A DNA stretch of 64,000 nucleotides from Strigamia acuminata (GCA_949358305.1 OX442314.1:41670581-41734580); one strand, 5' to 3'; counted from the first letter of the stretch, positions 50,607-60,711 are shown. The notes: generated by a model not told the origin, from the letters alone. Numbers and translations: made by a program.

Positions 50607-52198
50607 TGTGACGGTTACACTGTCATGCACTTTGTTAGTATAGGACGATTATTTCACCAATAGATGGCGCTGATACGTTTTAGCGGTAATTTCAAATTTC
50701 GACAATTTTTGAGTGAATAAAATATAAATTACTATTTATATTTTATTCCACTGCGACTTTAGACACTTTTAAATACTTTTGGATGTTTAAATACTAGTTG
50801 ATTTATTTGTCACATAATTCTATTGAATTATGTGCAAACTTTACACCTGGTGAAGTCACCCTTCATCACCCACTGTGAGTTGGACTCCTTTTGGATTATA
50901 GTCAAAGGGACTTAATCCAAAGTGTGTCCTGCGTATCCAGTTCCTGTAGTGGACCTAGTAGAAGACTATGTCCTGGGTATCCACTTCCTATGATCTGGGA
51001 TTGGATGGATTTGACTGCCCAGTGATCCCATTGGATCACTGAACAGCTATTCTCCTCACCGAGTATATATCCCCCTGCAAAACGGATATAGCGCTTGCTC
51101 TTGTTCTGTTTTTGTTTGATACTGATATTACTTGAGCACATATTATACTTCTCTGCGTTCCGACAATCCGTTGTAGAAATACTTTGTATTTAGTGTAAGT
51201 ATCTAGAGTGGGTAGAAGACTCACAGACACACTTCCCGCCTCTTCATGCCAACATTCCGTTGTAGAAATGTAGTAACTAGAGTGGAGAGATTCACAGACA
51301 CATTTAAGTGTAGTATCTAGAGTGGGGTACAACCCACAGACGCACTCCCTCCAGCTTCATGCCAACATTCCGTTGTAGAATGCAGAATCTAGAGTGGAGT
51401 AAAATTCACAGACGCATTGGTAATGTAGAATCTAGAGTGGAGTATTTATATTTCACAGACGCATTATCAGAGTAATCGACGCGGAGTAATTTCCCGGTTA
51501 CTCTCCCGCCAGCCAGAACCGAGTGGAGTAATTTCCCGGCAATGGATAACCTTTCCTGCGGAATACTTCGATTCATTTCGTTGTTGGTTTGATGGAACAT
51601 TTAAGTCTGACTTAAATGTTGATTGCACTCGGGGCAAAAATAGCTCGGCGCTATTTTAATTATTTCTTTATTTTTATAGTTATTTATCCAGCTTTGTGAA
51701 CACAATATCATGTTTAATTCAATGGAATTTACATGAATATTTATTCCGATTGTTTCATCATTCTTATGATCGCGCTGTGTAATTATTAACAATATAATAA
51801 TTACCCGTGTGATGATTGTGCCAAAGTCAACCGCACCTCTCGGATATAACACACCCAAGCCTAACCATTACACACCATTTTAGAACCAATCCAGGACCAT
51901 TTGGAAGCTCGAACCATACTAAGACGACATCTTTTACGTCACCGTAATAAGAAAGATACACATTCTTATTGCACGACTGAAAACCGCAAGTGATATTATT
52001 TCAGGGCTTTTGCCAACCCATTGTATATTTAACATAAGTTATTTAGCCAGTTGTAGGCATAGGTTTTATATAAGTCTTCCGTTCGTAATAAATTGTCATA
52101 TGATTTGAGAAATCACAAGCCTCCGTACTTTTACACTTTCACACGAGTTCTCGCTCTAATTGTTAAGCAATTTGTATCTCGCCAAGTCAATCGTCACA
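50607..52198 (+). repeat. Element D 3' LTR
   Basis: 1592 bp, TGTGACGG...CGTCACA. It has two TATCCA-TTCC boxes shared with B's LTR, a TATA box (51064-51070), an array of five short hairpins (51208-51456) and AATAAA (52087-52092). It abuts host sequence at 52199. Confidence 0.94.
51208..51456 (+). repeat. Five-copy hairpin array in element D LTR
   Basis: Five copies of CTAGAGTGG-N-CACAGAC[A/G]CA. Each has a short stem that co-varies: GTGGGT/ACTCAC (51208-51224), GTGGA/TTCAC (51282-51295), GTGGG/CCCAC (51322-51337), GTGGA/TTCAC (51394-51409), GTGGA/TTCAC (51437-51456). Copies of TCCGTTGTAGAA precede some units. The array lies ~140 nt below the TATA box, hence in transcribed sequence. Confidence 0.75.
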
Positions 52199-52315
52199 AA
52201 TCGTTTCTATGTTAAACAAACGATTGCATTCAAAAACTAGGCTTTTCGTGTAAAAATTCGTGCGAGACGAAAATTTACACGAGAAGTTATTGAATGCGCC
52301 TGGTCGTCTCCCTCA
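52199..52315 (+). promoter_or_regulatory. MGAT3 5' flank or untranslated region
   Basis: 117 bp between D's LTR and the start codon. It contains an imperfect 15-bp stem (52247-52261 with 52267-52281, loop GCGAG) and an out-of-frame upstream ATG at 52294. The promoter itself is not identifiable and may have been displaced by D. Confidence 0.5.
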
Positions 52316-53034
52316 ATGCGGTTTCACCGAAGAATTGCTTTGCTGCTCGGCTTAATCGCAATCACCGTCACACTCGTGGGCCTCGGTCCGTTCCTCCTCT
52401 TTGACCAGTCCAACGATATCTACAGACAAGTGCTCACCGACACGCGAAAAGCCGTTGAAGACGTCTTCAACCTCGCACCGGTCTCCCACACCGTAAGTCA
52501 TTCGCTCAAGTATAAGTATTCCAATTTTCAAATCGGTCAGGAGGCGGAGACGTATCGATTGGCCGACAGCGACACGCAAACTTATTTCCGAAGCGCGGGG
52601 CCCGTGCAGTGTTTTATCGACGGAACCGACTGGAAAGCGCCGGGGAATGGTACAGTGTGCACGTGTCGCGACGATTGGTACGGCGGTCAATGCTCGATAC
52701 CCGGCGTGGTGTGGCGGACGATGCGGTCGTACAATCTTTCTGCAAGTGTGTTCAAAGTTCGGGATAAACCGCGTCGAATAATCCACGCGCTCAACGTTAA
52801 TCGCGAGCTGGATATGTTGCAAGTGCGTGTGAATGAACTGCAAGAAGCGGTCGATGTTTATTTGATTTGCGAGTCCAATTTCTCGGCTTTCGGTGAGGCC
52901 AAACCGCTGTATTTCCTCGATCGTTTTCGGCGTGGATTTCTTCACGAGTTTCAGCACAAGCTTGTTTACATTTTCCAAAACAACTTCCCCGAAGGGGGCC
53001 GTGAAAACGGGTGGATTGCGGATGGGTATCAAAG
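52316..53034 (+). CDS. MGAT3: MGAT3-like N-acetylglucosaminyltransferase (GT17), exon 1
   Basis: This is the first coding exon of a beta-1,4-mannosyl-glycoprotein 4-beta-N-acetylglucosaminyltransferase, which in animals adds bisecting GlcNAc to N-glycans in the Golgi. The product is a type II membrane protein: RFHRR, then a hydrophobic anchor at about residues 7-29. An EGF-like module follows at residues 99-126 (CTCRDDWYGGQC, Cys 99, 115, 117 and 126), as in invertebrate GT17 proteins. The start of the catalytic domain has ALNVNRELDML and DVYLICESN. The exon ends in GWIADGYQ plus two bases at AAG|GTAAAA (donor 53035-53036). It joins 61949 to restore R-T-F-L, which matches the family (YLRTFL). 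Element D lies 117 bp upstream. Confidence 0.92.
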
Positions 53035-53509
53035 GTAAAAACGCGAGTTAAAAAAAATTCTATCGATTTAATATCGTGGGGTTCTCATTAATTTTTATTA
53101 TTATGAATTATTTAGCATTAATTATTGATTAAGTAATTATGTTAAAATAGATTTATAAACGCTTGGAGAAAACCCATTATATCATGATTAATTCCCACCG
53201 GGGGCCCCGGAAAAAATTCACATTTCCGAAAAAAATCCGAAAAAAATCTGCATTTCCCACGGAAAGATGCCGCATAAACATTTACAGATTTGTGAAATAT
53301 AAACAGACAATAATAATAAATGTATTTTTTAGACTTTTTAAAATTAAACTTTTTCGGGAGGAAGGGGAACCCCAGAAATGTTTTTACATGGGGCCACGCA
53401 ATGCTTAAGTCCAAGTCCACAGACGAGAGGCAGACACAGATGCGCCGCTTTGGTGAAATCCTTTGCACTCCGCGTGATCGGAGAAAAACAGCGCGCCAAG
53501 CGAGAAATC

Positions 53510-53692
53510 TGGAGTGTATTGTACTCCATACTTATTTTGACATTTTGTGACGCCGCCCTTTGCAGCGCCACCTGTGTGTACCTGTAGAATAAATGCACTT
53601 ATGCAAATAGCCACCAAGGTGATGGTCAAACCCTGAGTTGTTCCTGTCTCAATCCAACACCATCAATCCATCTAAATCAATCATACACTTCA
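53510..53692 (+). repeat. Element E 5' LTR
   Basis: 183 bp. The ends TGGAGTGTA and TACACTTCA are an imperfect inverted repeat. AATAAA at 53588-53593. Confidence 0.93.
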
Positions 53693-53694
53693 AT

Positions 53695-53705
53695 TGGCGA
53701 CGAGG
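53695..53705 (+). promoter_or_regulatory. Primer binding site, tRNA-Ser(GCT)-like (element E)
   Basis: TGGCGACGAGG begins two bases after the LTR. It is complementary to the end of tRNA-Ser(GCT) (CCTCGTCGCCA) for 11 nt, with partial match beyond. Based on recalled tRNA sequence. Confidence 0.65.
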
Positions 53706-53875
53706 GATGAGATTTATGTTCCACGCAACATCCACAGAAGTTTGGAGTGTCTAGATGCGATTTTCAACAATTTTCGGACTTTCTGACCACGCGTCCGCGT
53801 GCTAGGCCTAACGTTGGCCACGTGAGTTTTTTCCTACACGACCTCATTTTCGCTCGTAATTTTCCTGCCATTTCG

Positions 53876-56800
53876 ATGCCGCTGACCGGGAACCCCGAAA
53901 AATACAACCCATCGGACGACTGGTCAACGTATTTATTTCAAATAAAGTGCGTCTTTGCTTGTAATAAAATCACGCAAGACGCAGACAAGGTCAACTACCT
54001 GTTGGCCTGTGTCGGCATGGCAACGGTACAAAAAATCGTGGATTTGGTCCGACCAAGAGACCCAACCACAATGAAATACGCGGAAATCACGGCACTCGTC
54101 GAAAAACATCAGAAACCGAAGCCGCTGGCTCAAGGTGAGCTTATTCGTTTCCGTTCCCGCCGACGCAACAAAGGCGAGACGGTCACCGAGTTCGCCGACG
54201 CCTTACAAGCACTCACGAAATATTGTGAGCTGGGTGATAACCTCAACAACGAGCTGAGGAATCAGTTCATTTTTGGACTCAACATGCGAGCAGTCCAGGA
54301 AACACTTTATTTGAAAACTGATCTTACCTTCGAGACAGCCTTGGCCGCCGCCATAGCTGCTGAGTTGACCAGCTCCGACATAATGAGTTTCACCGCCGCA
54401 TCCACCTCCGTGCATCAAGTCAGTAATAAATCGAAATTCAGTGCTAAATATAACGATAGTGGCAAACGCCCCGCGAAGGGCGCCGCTGGGCCTCACCGCA
54501 AGTCGACGGGTGCGAAACACCAACGCGACCCCGACAAGTGCTATTCCTGCGGCGGAAAAGGTCACAAGCGTGCGGACTGCAAATACCGCGCGTACAAGTG
54601 CAACAACTGCGGTCGCGAAGGCCATATTCAGTCGGCATGTTTGCAAGCTGCTTCGAAGTCAACGCCACATCACGCAATCGATGTGGAACCAAAGCAGCTG
54701 CCCTTTTATTCGATCGAACCGTCGGAGTCACCTCGAAATGGAACTGTTAATGCTGTTGCAATCAAACGCATCAAACCGCTTGTTATTGAAGTTGTCATTG
54801 CGTCCACCAAGCTCTGGATGGAGTTGGACACAGGCGCTGGTGCAATATTCATTAGTAAACAATTTTATAATCAGCATTTTCGTCAGTTTCCTTTAGATCC
54901 GCTGGACATCGAGATGTCGTCGTACGACGGCCACGCGCTGCCGATGGAAGGCGTTTGCACCGTCCCGGTGCATTATGGCGATCGTTCGTTTCGTTTGCCG
55001 TTGTGTGTGGCGACCGCTGGCACCGTTCCGCTGCTGGGTCGCAACTGGCTGGACGCGTTCGGCCTCATCGAGAAAACAAAGGACGCGGTTGGTGCTGTCG
55101 TGTACGCCCTCACGCCGAGTGCAGGTGCTGTGCCCACACCTCCGCCCGTCGCTACTCTTCTCGTTCCGCCGCCGACTGTGACAGACGCCCCTGCTGCTGC
55201 TGCTGCTGCTGCCGCTGCTCCTGCGACGTCTGCCGCTCCTCTGCCGTTTGCTGCTCCGCTCACCACGGCGACTCCGGAAGTTTTGGCAAAGTTGGACACT
55301 TTGCTGCGTAAACACGAAAACGTTTTTCGTGACGAGATTGGTCGCTACCTGTTGACCACCGTGAGTATTGACATTGACACAAATTTCAAACCAATATTTC
55401 TCAAGGCCTACCAAGTTCCGCTGTCCGTTAAGCCTGACCTCGAAAAGGAATTGCATCGATTGCAAGCTTTGGGCATAATTTCTCCTGTTGCGTCCTCCAA
55501 ATGGGCTACGCCCATCATGCACGTCCGTAAGTCGGACGGCACAATGAAGATAGCCGGGTGCTACAACCGCACTGTCAACAAGGCGGTGCTCCCGTGCTTG
55601 TACCCATTGCCGCTGTTCGCTGACGTAGCAGCAAAGTTGTCGGGTGGGGAATCTTATTCCACACTCGACATGAATCATGCGTACAATCAACTCGAATTGG
55701 ACGACGCCAGCAAAGATTTATGCACCATTAATACCCATATTGGGCTTTTTCGTGTCAATAGACTTTTTTATGGGATTTCCACGGCTCCAGCGCTGTTCCA
55801 ACGGACAATGGACGATTTGACGACAGAAATAGACGCTACACAACCTTACATCGACGACTCGGCGGTCACAGGCGCAACAAACGACATTCACCTGGTCAAT
55901 CTCGATCGCTTGCTGGCTGCATTCAACCGATCTGGACTGACTTTGAGTAAATCTAAATGCAAGTTCTTGCGCCAATCTGTTGATTTTTTAGGCCTGCGAA
56001 TCTCCAACCAAGGGATTTCACCGATTGCCTCGAAAATAGAGCCGTTGCGAAACTCGTCTCGTCCTTCGGACGTCACTTCTCTCAAGTCGTTTATAGGCCT
56101 AGTAAACTACTATGGCCGATTTGTGCCTAACCTGTCGACCCTGCTCGAACCACTGTACAGTCTGACACGCGACAACGTCAAGTGGACCTGGACCAAACAG
56201 CACGAGACGGCATGGCAAGAGGTTCGCACGTCGGTTTCAACGGAATCGGCGCTGGCACATTACGACCAACGGAAACCAGTATTTTTGACGGTCGATGCCT
56301 CGCCAGTGGGAGTCGGAGCCTTCCTCTCCCACATCGACAGCGCAGCAGTGCATCGCCCGATTGCATTCGCGTCCTCCCTTTTGTCGCCTGCGCAGCGAAA
56401 CTACGCGCAGATCAACCGCGAGGGCTACGCGATCGTGTTTGGTGTGCGCAAATTTCACCATTATTTGTTCGGCCGACGATTCATGCTCCGGACCGACCAC
56501 AAGCCTTTAGTCTCCATTTTTGGAGAAAAGAAAGGCTGCAATCAGATTGTGGCTGCACGCCTCCATCGCTGGGCGGTTTTTCTCTCTGCTTACAATTTCC
56601 AGATCATCCACGTTCCAGCAGCGGACAACGCGATCGCAGATGGTTTGTCCAGAAACCCCCAACCTTTGGTCGACACCACCGAGGACCTCGAAGTCGGCGC
56701 AATTCAGATTTTTTCCACTTCAGTCCGGCAGTTTCCAGTTTCACCGACATCTCTGCTCGCAGCTTATGCAGCTGACCCCCTGTTGCAAGCCGTGCTTCAG

Positions 56801-58096
56801 TGCGCACGACATGGATGGCAGAAACACACGCCTGAAATGGCGCCTTTTTACAAGCACAGGGACTCATTCTCAATTTTTAACAATGTTTTATTTTTGTCTG
56901 ACAGAATCGTGGATCCGGTCGGCCTGCAAGCTGCAATTTTGGCGGAATTGCATGCAGGCCACTTCGGTATTGTGCGCACCAAGTCACTTGCGCGCACCAC
57001 GGTTTGGTGGCCAGGCATCGACAACGACGTCGAACGCACCGTGCGCTCGTGCGACGCCTGCCAACCGGCACTCCCAGCTCCTCCTCGCTCGTCCACCACT
57101 CGATGGCCGATACCGGACGAGGTTTGGGGCCGTGTCCACATCGATTTTGCTGGGCCATTTTTGGGAAAGTCGTTTCTACTGGCCGTGGACGCGAAGTCAA
57201 AGTGGTGCGAAGTTCGCGCCATGTCGTCCACCACAACCGCTGCAACAATTGCCGTTCTCCAGGACTGGTTTGCACAACACGCCTTACCGATCCACGTGCA
57301 TTCGGACAACGGACCACAGTTTACTGCAGCATGTTTTCGTGAATTTTTGGCCGGAAATGGCGTCCGACACACGTTTTCGCCGCCATACCACCCAGCCACA
57401 AATGGAGCGGTCGAGGGATTCGTCAAGACCTTCAAGCATCAGTTGGAGAAATTAATCAAACAAAATCTTTTACTTGCAGAAGCTTTGAACCGTTTCCTGT
57501 TTTTGTACCGCTCGTCCCCGCACGTGACAACACAAAAGTCACCGGCTGAAATTTTCCTGCAATGCCAGTTGCGCACCAGGTTGCACCTGCTCAACCCTCG
57601 TTTGTTGCCCGACGTCACTATCATGGACAAAGCGAGGAGTTTCGAAATTGGCGATCCAGTCTACGTTCGAGACTACCGTCACGACGACAAGTGGGTTCCA
57701 GGCACCGTTTTTGCAAAAAACTCGTCGACCACGTACACGGTCGAGGTTGCCAACGCTGTGAAATGGTCCAGACATGTGGACCAAATGCGTAAGCGTGTTA
57801 TAATTGGGCGCCCGCTCCCAATTGAGGGGGAAAGTTCTAGCAGCTTTCCGTTCGTTTGGCCACAAGATTTGCCGCAAACTGCACAGACGCCAGCCGCTCG
57901 AACAACAGCAACCCAGGCCCCAGCTCATGCACCCACTTCAACTGCGGTTATTCCAGCCCAACCCATTGCTCCCGCTCCGGTTGTGATGCCTGTCTTGCGC
58001 CCACTGACTCCACCGGCGATTCCTGCTCTACCAGCACGCAGACGCAGATCTGGGAGAAACCGCAGGCAAACCCAATTTTACGGTTTCCCACAATAA
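53876..58096 (+). CDS. gag-pol: Element E Gag-Pol polyprotein
   Basis: 1406 residues from the ATG at 53876 (MPLTGNPEKYNPSDDW, a typical Gag start); the frame is open upstream to 53747 without an ATG. Order: Gag capsid region (residues 1-190), two CCHC knuckles (CYSCGGKGHKRADC near 222, CNNCGREGHIQSAC near 242), protease LDTGAG near 317, a poly-Ala/Pro linker near 440-465, and RT with LDMNHAYNQL and YIDD at about 658. RNase H (TVDASPVGVG; RTDHKPL) follows, then integrase with zinc site HAGHFG ... CDAC and DDE residues near 1089 (HIDFAG), 1143 (SDNGPQF) and 1179 (GAVEGF). No stop or frameshift. The protein is probably processed by its own protease. The tail is Pro/Ala-rich ending in an Arg-rich patch. 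Confidence 0.95.
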   Translation: MPLTGNPEKYNPSDDWSTYLFQIKCVFACNKITQDADKVNYLLACVGMATVQKIVDLVRPRDPTTMKYAEITALVEKHQKPKPLAQGELIRFRSRRRNKGETVTEFADALQALTKYCELGDNLNNELRNQFIFGLNMRAVQETLYLKTDLTFETALAAAIAAELTSSDIMSFTAASTSVHQVSNKSKFSAKYNDSGKRPAKGAAGPHRKSTGAKHQRDPDKCYSCGGKGHKRADCKYRAYKCNNCGREGHIQSACLQAASKSTPHHAIDVEPKQLPFYSIEPSESPRNGTVNAVAIKRIKPLVIEVVIASTKLWMELDTGAGAIFISKQFYNQHFRQFPLDPLDIEMSSYDGHALPMEGVCTVPVHYGDRSFRLPLCVATAGTVPLLGRNWLDAFGLIEKTKDAVGAVVYALTPSAGAVPTPPPVATLLVPPPTVTDAPAAAAAAAAAPATSAAPLPFAAPLTTATPEVLAKLDTLLRKHENVFRDEIGRYLLTTVSIDIDTNFKPIFLKAYQVPLSVKPDLEKELHRLQALGIISPVASSKWATPIMHVRKSDGTMKIAGCYNRTVNKAVLPCLYPLPLFADVAAKLSGGESYSTLDMNHAYNQLELDDASKDLCTINTHIGLFRVNRLFYGISTAPALFQRTMDDLTTEIDATQPYIDDSAVTGATNDIHLVNLDRLLAAFNRSGLTLSKSKCKFLRQSVDFLGLRISNQGISPIASKIEPLRNSSRPSDVTSLKSFIGLVNYYGRFVPNLSTLLEPLYSLTRDNVKWTWTKQHETAWQEVRTSVSTESALAHYDQRKPVFLTVDASPVGVGAFLSHIDSAAVHRPIAFASSLLSPAQRNYAQINREGYAIVFGVRKFHHYLFGRRFMLRTDHKPLVSIFGEKKGCNQIVAARLHRWAVFLSAYNFQIIHVPAADNAIADGLSRNPQPLVDTTEDLEVGAIQIFSTSVRQFPVSPTSLLAAYAADPLLQAVLQCARHGWQKHTPEMAPFYKHRDSFSIFNNVLFLSDRIVDPVGLQAAILAELHAGHFGIVRTKSLARTTVWWPGIDNDVERTVRSCDACQPALPAPPRSSTTRWPIPDEVWGRVHIDFAGPFLGKSFLLAVDAKSKWCEVRAMSSTTTAATIAVLQDWFAQHALPIHVHSDNGPQFTAACFREFLAGNGVRHTFSPPYHPATNGAVEGFVKTFKHQLEKLIKQNLLLAEALNRFLFLYRSSPHVTTQKSPAEIFLQCQLRTRLHLLNPRLLPDVTIMDKARSFEIGDPVYVRDYRHDDKWVPGTVFAKNSSTTYTVEVANAVKWSRHVDQMRKRVIIGRPLPIEGESSSSFPFVWPQDLPQTAQTPAARTTATQAPAHAPTSTAVIPAQPIAPAPVVMPVLRPLTPPAIPALPARRRRSGRNRRQTQFYGFPQ

Positions 58097-59037
58097 CTCA
58101 AATTACATTCATGTATTACTTGTCAGAATTCAATTGTCGTATTGTTTATTATTACATTTCATGTTTTAGCCCAACTGCAATATTATAATTGTTTTCCCTC
58201 CTGTCACACAATTGAGGGGATGTTGGAGTGTATTGTACTCCATACTTATTTTGACATTTTGTGACGCCGCCCTTTGCAGCGCCACCTGTGTGTACAGTCA
58301 TGGACAAAAAAAACTTCCCTTGGTTACAGCAGTTGTAAATTTTCCCACCAGAGGCATGAAAATCCACTGAGTTTGTGTGACATCACAGAACAAACCTGGA
58401 TACAAAATGGCTGACCTGTTTTGCTTACTTGGAAATCATAGCTAGCGTTGAACACATTCTTTTTGACATCGAATATGCCTTGGAACAGCAACTGGGCGCT
58501 TTGCCTCTTCCCTTCCTGGGGATGGACAGTAAGAAGATCGTAGCAGATTTATTTATTTGTAACGGAATATAAAACGTTTTTCTTCATTTACAGAATTCGG
58601 CGCAGCAGTTTGTAAATTCTAGCCGCGCACCGCATGCAGCAAAGAAGCCGTCTCTCCCTTATTTTTTAGTATTTACAGACAGATGGAAACGAAATGGTGG
58701 ACATATAGAAAATCGCAGATCATTTACAGCATCAATAAAAGTAAAAATATATTTTTTTATTAAATTTTTCGAATTTTTTTTACATTTTATTGAAATTTCA
58801 GGGATTATGGTCGAAAAAAGAAAAATCCTTTTCGTTTGGAAGTCGAAAAAGGTGATTTGAGTGGATATTTTATATTATTTAAATCTATTTAATTAATTTT
58901 TGGATTTTTTTATATTCTGTTTTAGATTTTGAAATTATCTTTAACGAAAGCAAGCGACCAAATAGGTGAAATTAGAGGAGAAATTGCGTTTTAAAAATGG
59001 TGTTTGATTTTTTTTATTTTAATACAGGTGTGGAGAT

Positions 59038-59232
59038 GTGCCTTCGTCGACCGTGCGATCGCCAGTCACAAAGCAGTTTCGTGTCTTAAAATGCCGCCCG
59101 AGCTGCGGGAACAGCAACATGCAAAACAACTCGAAGCTCAGCAAAATTACCAAGCACGAGAACAGAATCAATTTGTTTTTTTCTTTTTTCTTTTGTATTG
59201 AAACTACACAATCTTACCTATCAGATAATTAA
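59038..59232 (+). other. Open frame leaving the left arm of the foldback element
   Basis: A frame beginning near the left arm's inner edge (after TTTTAATACAG, 59018-59026 region) reads C-G-D-V-P then a basic stretch to 59232. The right arm's mirror position, on the minus strand, also opens with a V-D-V-P reading. No family recognised. It may be an exon relic or chance. Confidence 0.3.
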
Positions 59233-59597
59233 AAAAAATGAAAAAAAAATTTTATTCAATTTACTTATTTACTTTATTAAAAAAATTGATAAGAATTTAA
59301 CAAAAAAAATTGGACAAAAAAATCAAGAAAATGAAAAAAAAAGTCAAAAAACAAAAAAAATTACAATGATTTGATACAAATGGTCAAAAAGATAACCAAA
59401 ACAAACAAATATTTAACAAAAGTTTACAAATAATTGACCAAAATTGTTAAAATGTGACAGAAATTTAAAAAAGTATCAAAGCATCAATCCAAGATATTTA
59501 GATTTACGTTGATGGTTGAGTCGCATATATGCGAACTTCACGGTCCAGAAATATCTAAAAATCAAAGCAAAAAAAAATCCTGTTTAATTTTTCCCTT

Positions 59598-59860
59598 TCA
59601 TTTCATTTTCTTATAAATCAAATCACTTTTCTTCAGTGGTTTCGGTTTGTGCTCTGTCGATGTGTCAATTTTCCTCCTTTTCCGCTTTTTACTTCCATCT
59701 TCTACCAACTGCACCTCGTTCTCCTCTCTAACCTACGTGTTTTGATGGGATTTACTGGCGTATAATTTACGCAAACTCTTGTTAATCATATTATTGTCCT
59801 CCACTTCAACGTAATTCTCGTTATCGGATGAAAAATCGGGCAAAGGCACATCTACACCCC
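59598..59860 (-). pseudogene. Coding-like relic in the foldback centre, minus strand
   Basis: Reading from the right arm's inner edge, a frame runs about 85 codons to a stop at 59598-59600, broken by one TAG (59733-59735). It is acidic at first (SSDNENYVEVEDNN), then carries a nuclear-signal-like KKRKRRK and more Lys. A splice-like AG precedes it (TTTAATGCAG on the minus strand). It could be the C-terminal exon of an ancestral transposase or captured gene. No match is claimed. Confidence 0.35.
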
Positions 59861-60711
59861 TGCATTAAAAAAAAACAAATCAAACACCATTTTTAAAACG
59901 CAATTTCTCCTCTAATTTCACCTATTTGGTCGCTTGCTTTCGTTAAAGATAACTTCAAAATCTAAAACAGAATATAAAAAAATCCAAAAATTAATTAAAT
60001 AAATTTAAACAATATAAAATATCCACTCAAATCATCTTTTTCGACTTCCAAACGAAAAGGATTTTTCTTTTTTCGACCATAATCCCTGAAATTTCAATAA
60101 AATGTAGAAAAATTTCGAAAAATTTAATAAAAAAATATATTTTTACTTTTATTGATGCTGTAAATGATCTGCGATTTTCTATATGTCCACCATTTCGTTT
60201 CCATCTGTCTGTAAATACTAAAAAATAAGGGAGAGACGGCTTCTTTGCTGCATGCGGTGCGCGGCTAGAATTTACAAACTGCTGCGCCGAATTCTGTAAA
60301 TGAAGAAAAACGTTTTATATTCCGTTACAAATAAATAAATCTGCTACGATCTTCTTACTGTCCATCCCCAGGAAGGGAGGAGGCAAAGCGCCCAGTTGCT
60401 GTTCCAAGGCATATTCGAAGTCAAAATGAATGTGTTCAACGCTAGCGATGATTTCCAAGTAAACAAAACAGGTCAGCCATTTTGTATCCAGGTTTGTTCT
60501 GTGATGTCACACAAACTCAGTGGATTTTCATGCCTCTGGTGGGAAAATTTACAACTGCAGCACTGCAGGGAAGTTTTTTTTGTCCATGGCTGTACCTGTA
60601 GAATAAATGCACTTATGCAAATAGCCACCAAGGTGATGGTCAAACCCTGAGTTGTTCCTGTCTCAATCCAACACCATCAATCCATCTAAATCAATCATAC
60701 ACTTCAAAATC

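Larger units (their letters stand above)
38576..52198 (+). mobile_element. Ty3/Gypsy element D, outermost; left end outside window
   Basis: D holds the right 698 bp of its 5' LTR (38576-39273), a tRNA-Gln primer site, gag (40164), pol by -1 frameshift (to 46492), a type II third ORF (47788-49422), an inverted-repeat insertion (49862-50388), the purine tract AAGGGGGACT (50597-50606) and a 3' LTR (50607-52198). The first ~894 bp of the 5' LTR must lie left of A, beyond the window. Its right end is 117 bp upstream of the MGAT3 start codon. It is a sister of element B. Confidence 0.93.
58295..60592. mobile_element. Foldback element with Tc1/mariner-like ends
   Basis: 2298 bp with TA target duplication and ends CAGTCATGGAC...GTCCATGGCTG, typical of Tc1/mariner termini. 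The arms 58295-59044 and 59843-60592 are 750 bp each and inverted, nearly identical with scattered substitutions and a few small differences. The unique centre is 798 bp. No transposase is recognisable, so it was probably moved by an enzyme encoded elsewhere. The arms end inward at AG|G sequences that resemble splice acceptors followed by open frames. Confidence 0.9.
53510..60706 (+). mobile_element. LTR retrotransposon E (Ty3/Gypsy, single gag-pol ORF)
   Basis: Flanked by a 5-bp target duplication AAATC (53505-53509 and 60707-60711). It has short 183-bp LTRs (TGGAGTGTA...TACACTTCA), a tRNA-Ser primer site and one uninterrupted gag-pol ORF. The two LTRs read as identical once the 2.3-kb foldback insertion in the 3' copy is removed. 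Sense to MGAT3. Small LTRs, two CCHC knuckles and the RT wording suggest the Mag / K02A2.6-like branch. Confidence 0.93.
58224..60706 (+). repeat. Element E 3' LTR, split by foldback element
   Basis: LTR parts 58224-58294 and 60595-60706 total 183 bp, equal to the 5' LTR. The TA at 58293-58294 is duplicated at 60593-60594 around the insertion. A short purine stretch (GAGGGGATGT) precedes the LTR. Confidence 0.93.

Noticed and set aside
51208-51456. Hairpin array as a CRISPR-like array
   Set aside because: Eukaryotic LTR context, irregular degenerate units and no constant repeat with unique spacers.
52294-52326. Upstream ATG at 52294 as MGAT3 start
   Set aside because: It is in another frame. 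The ATG at 52316 gives the expected type II anchor.
53747-53875. Upstream extension of element E Gag
   Set aside because: Open but without ATG; the ATG at 53876 matches the usual Gag start of this lineage.
54893-55690. Long antisense ORFs, including 265 codons opposite E pol and others opposite A and D
   Set aside because: They mirror real coding frames, have no recognisable motifs and are expected in GC-rich coding sequence.
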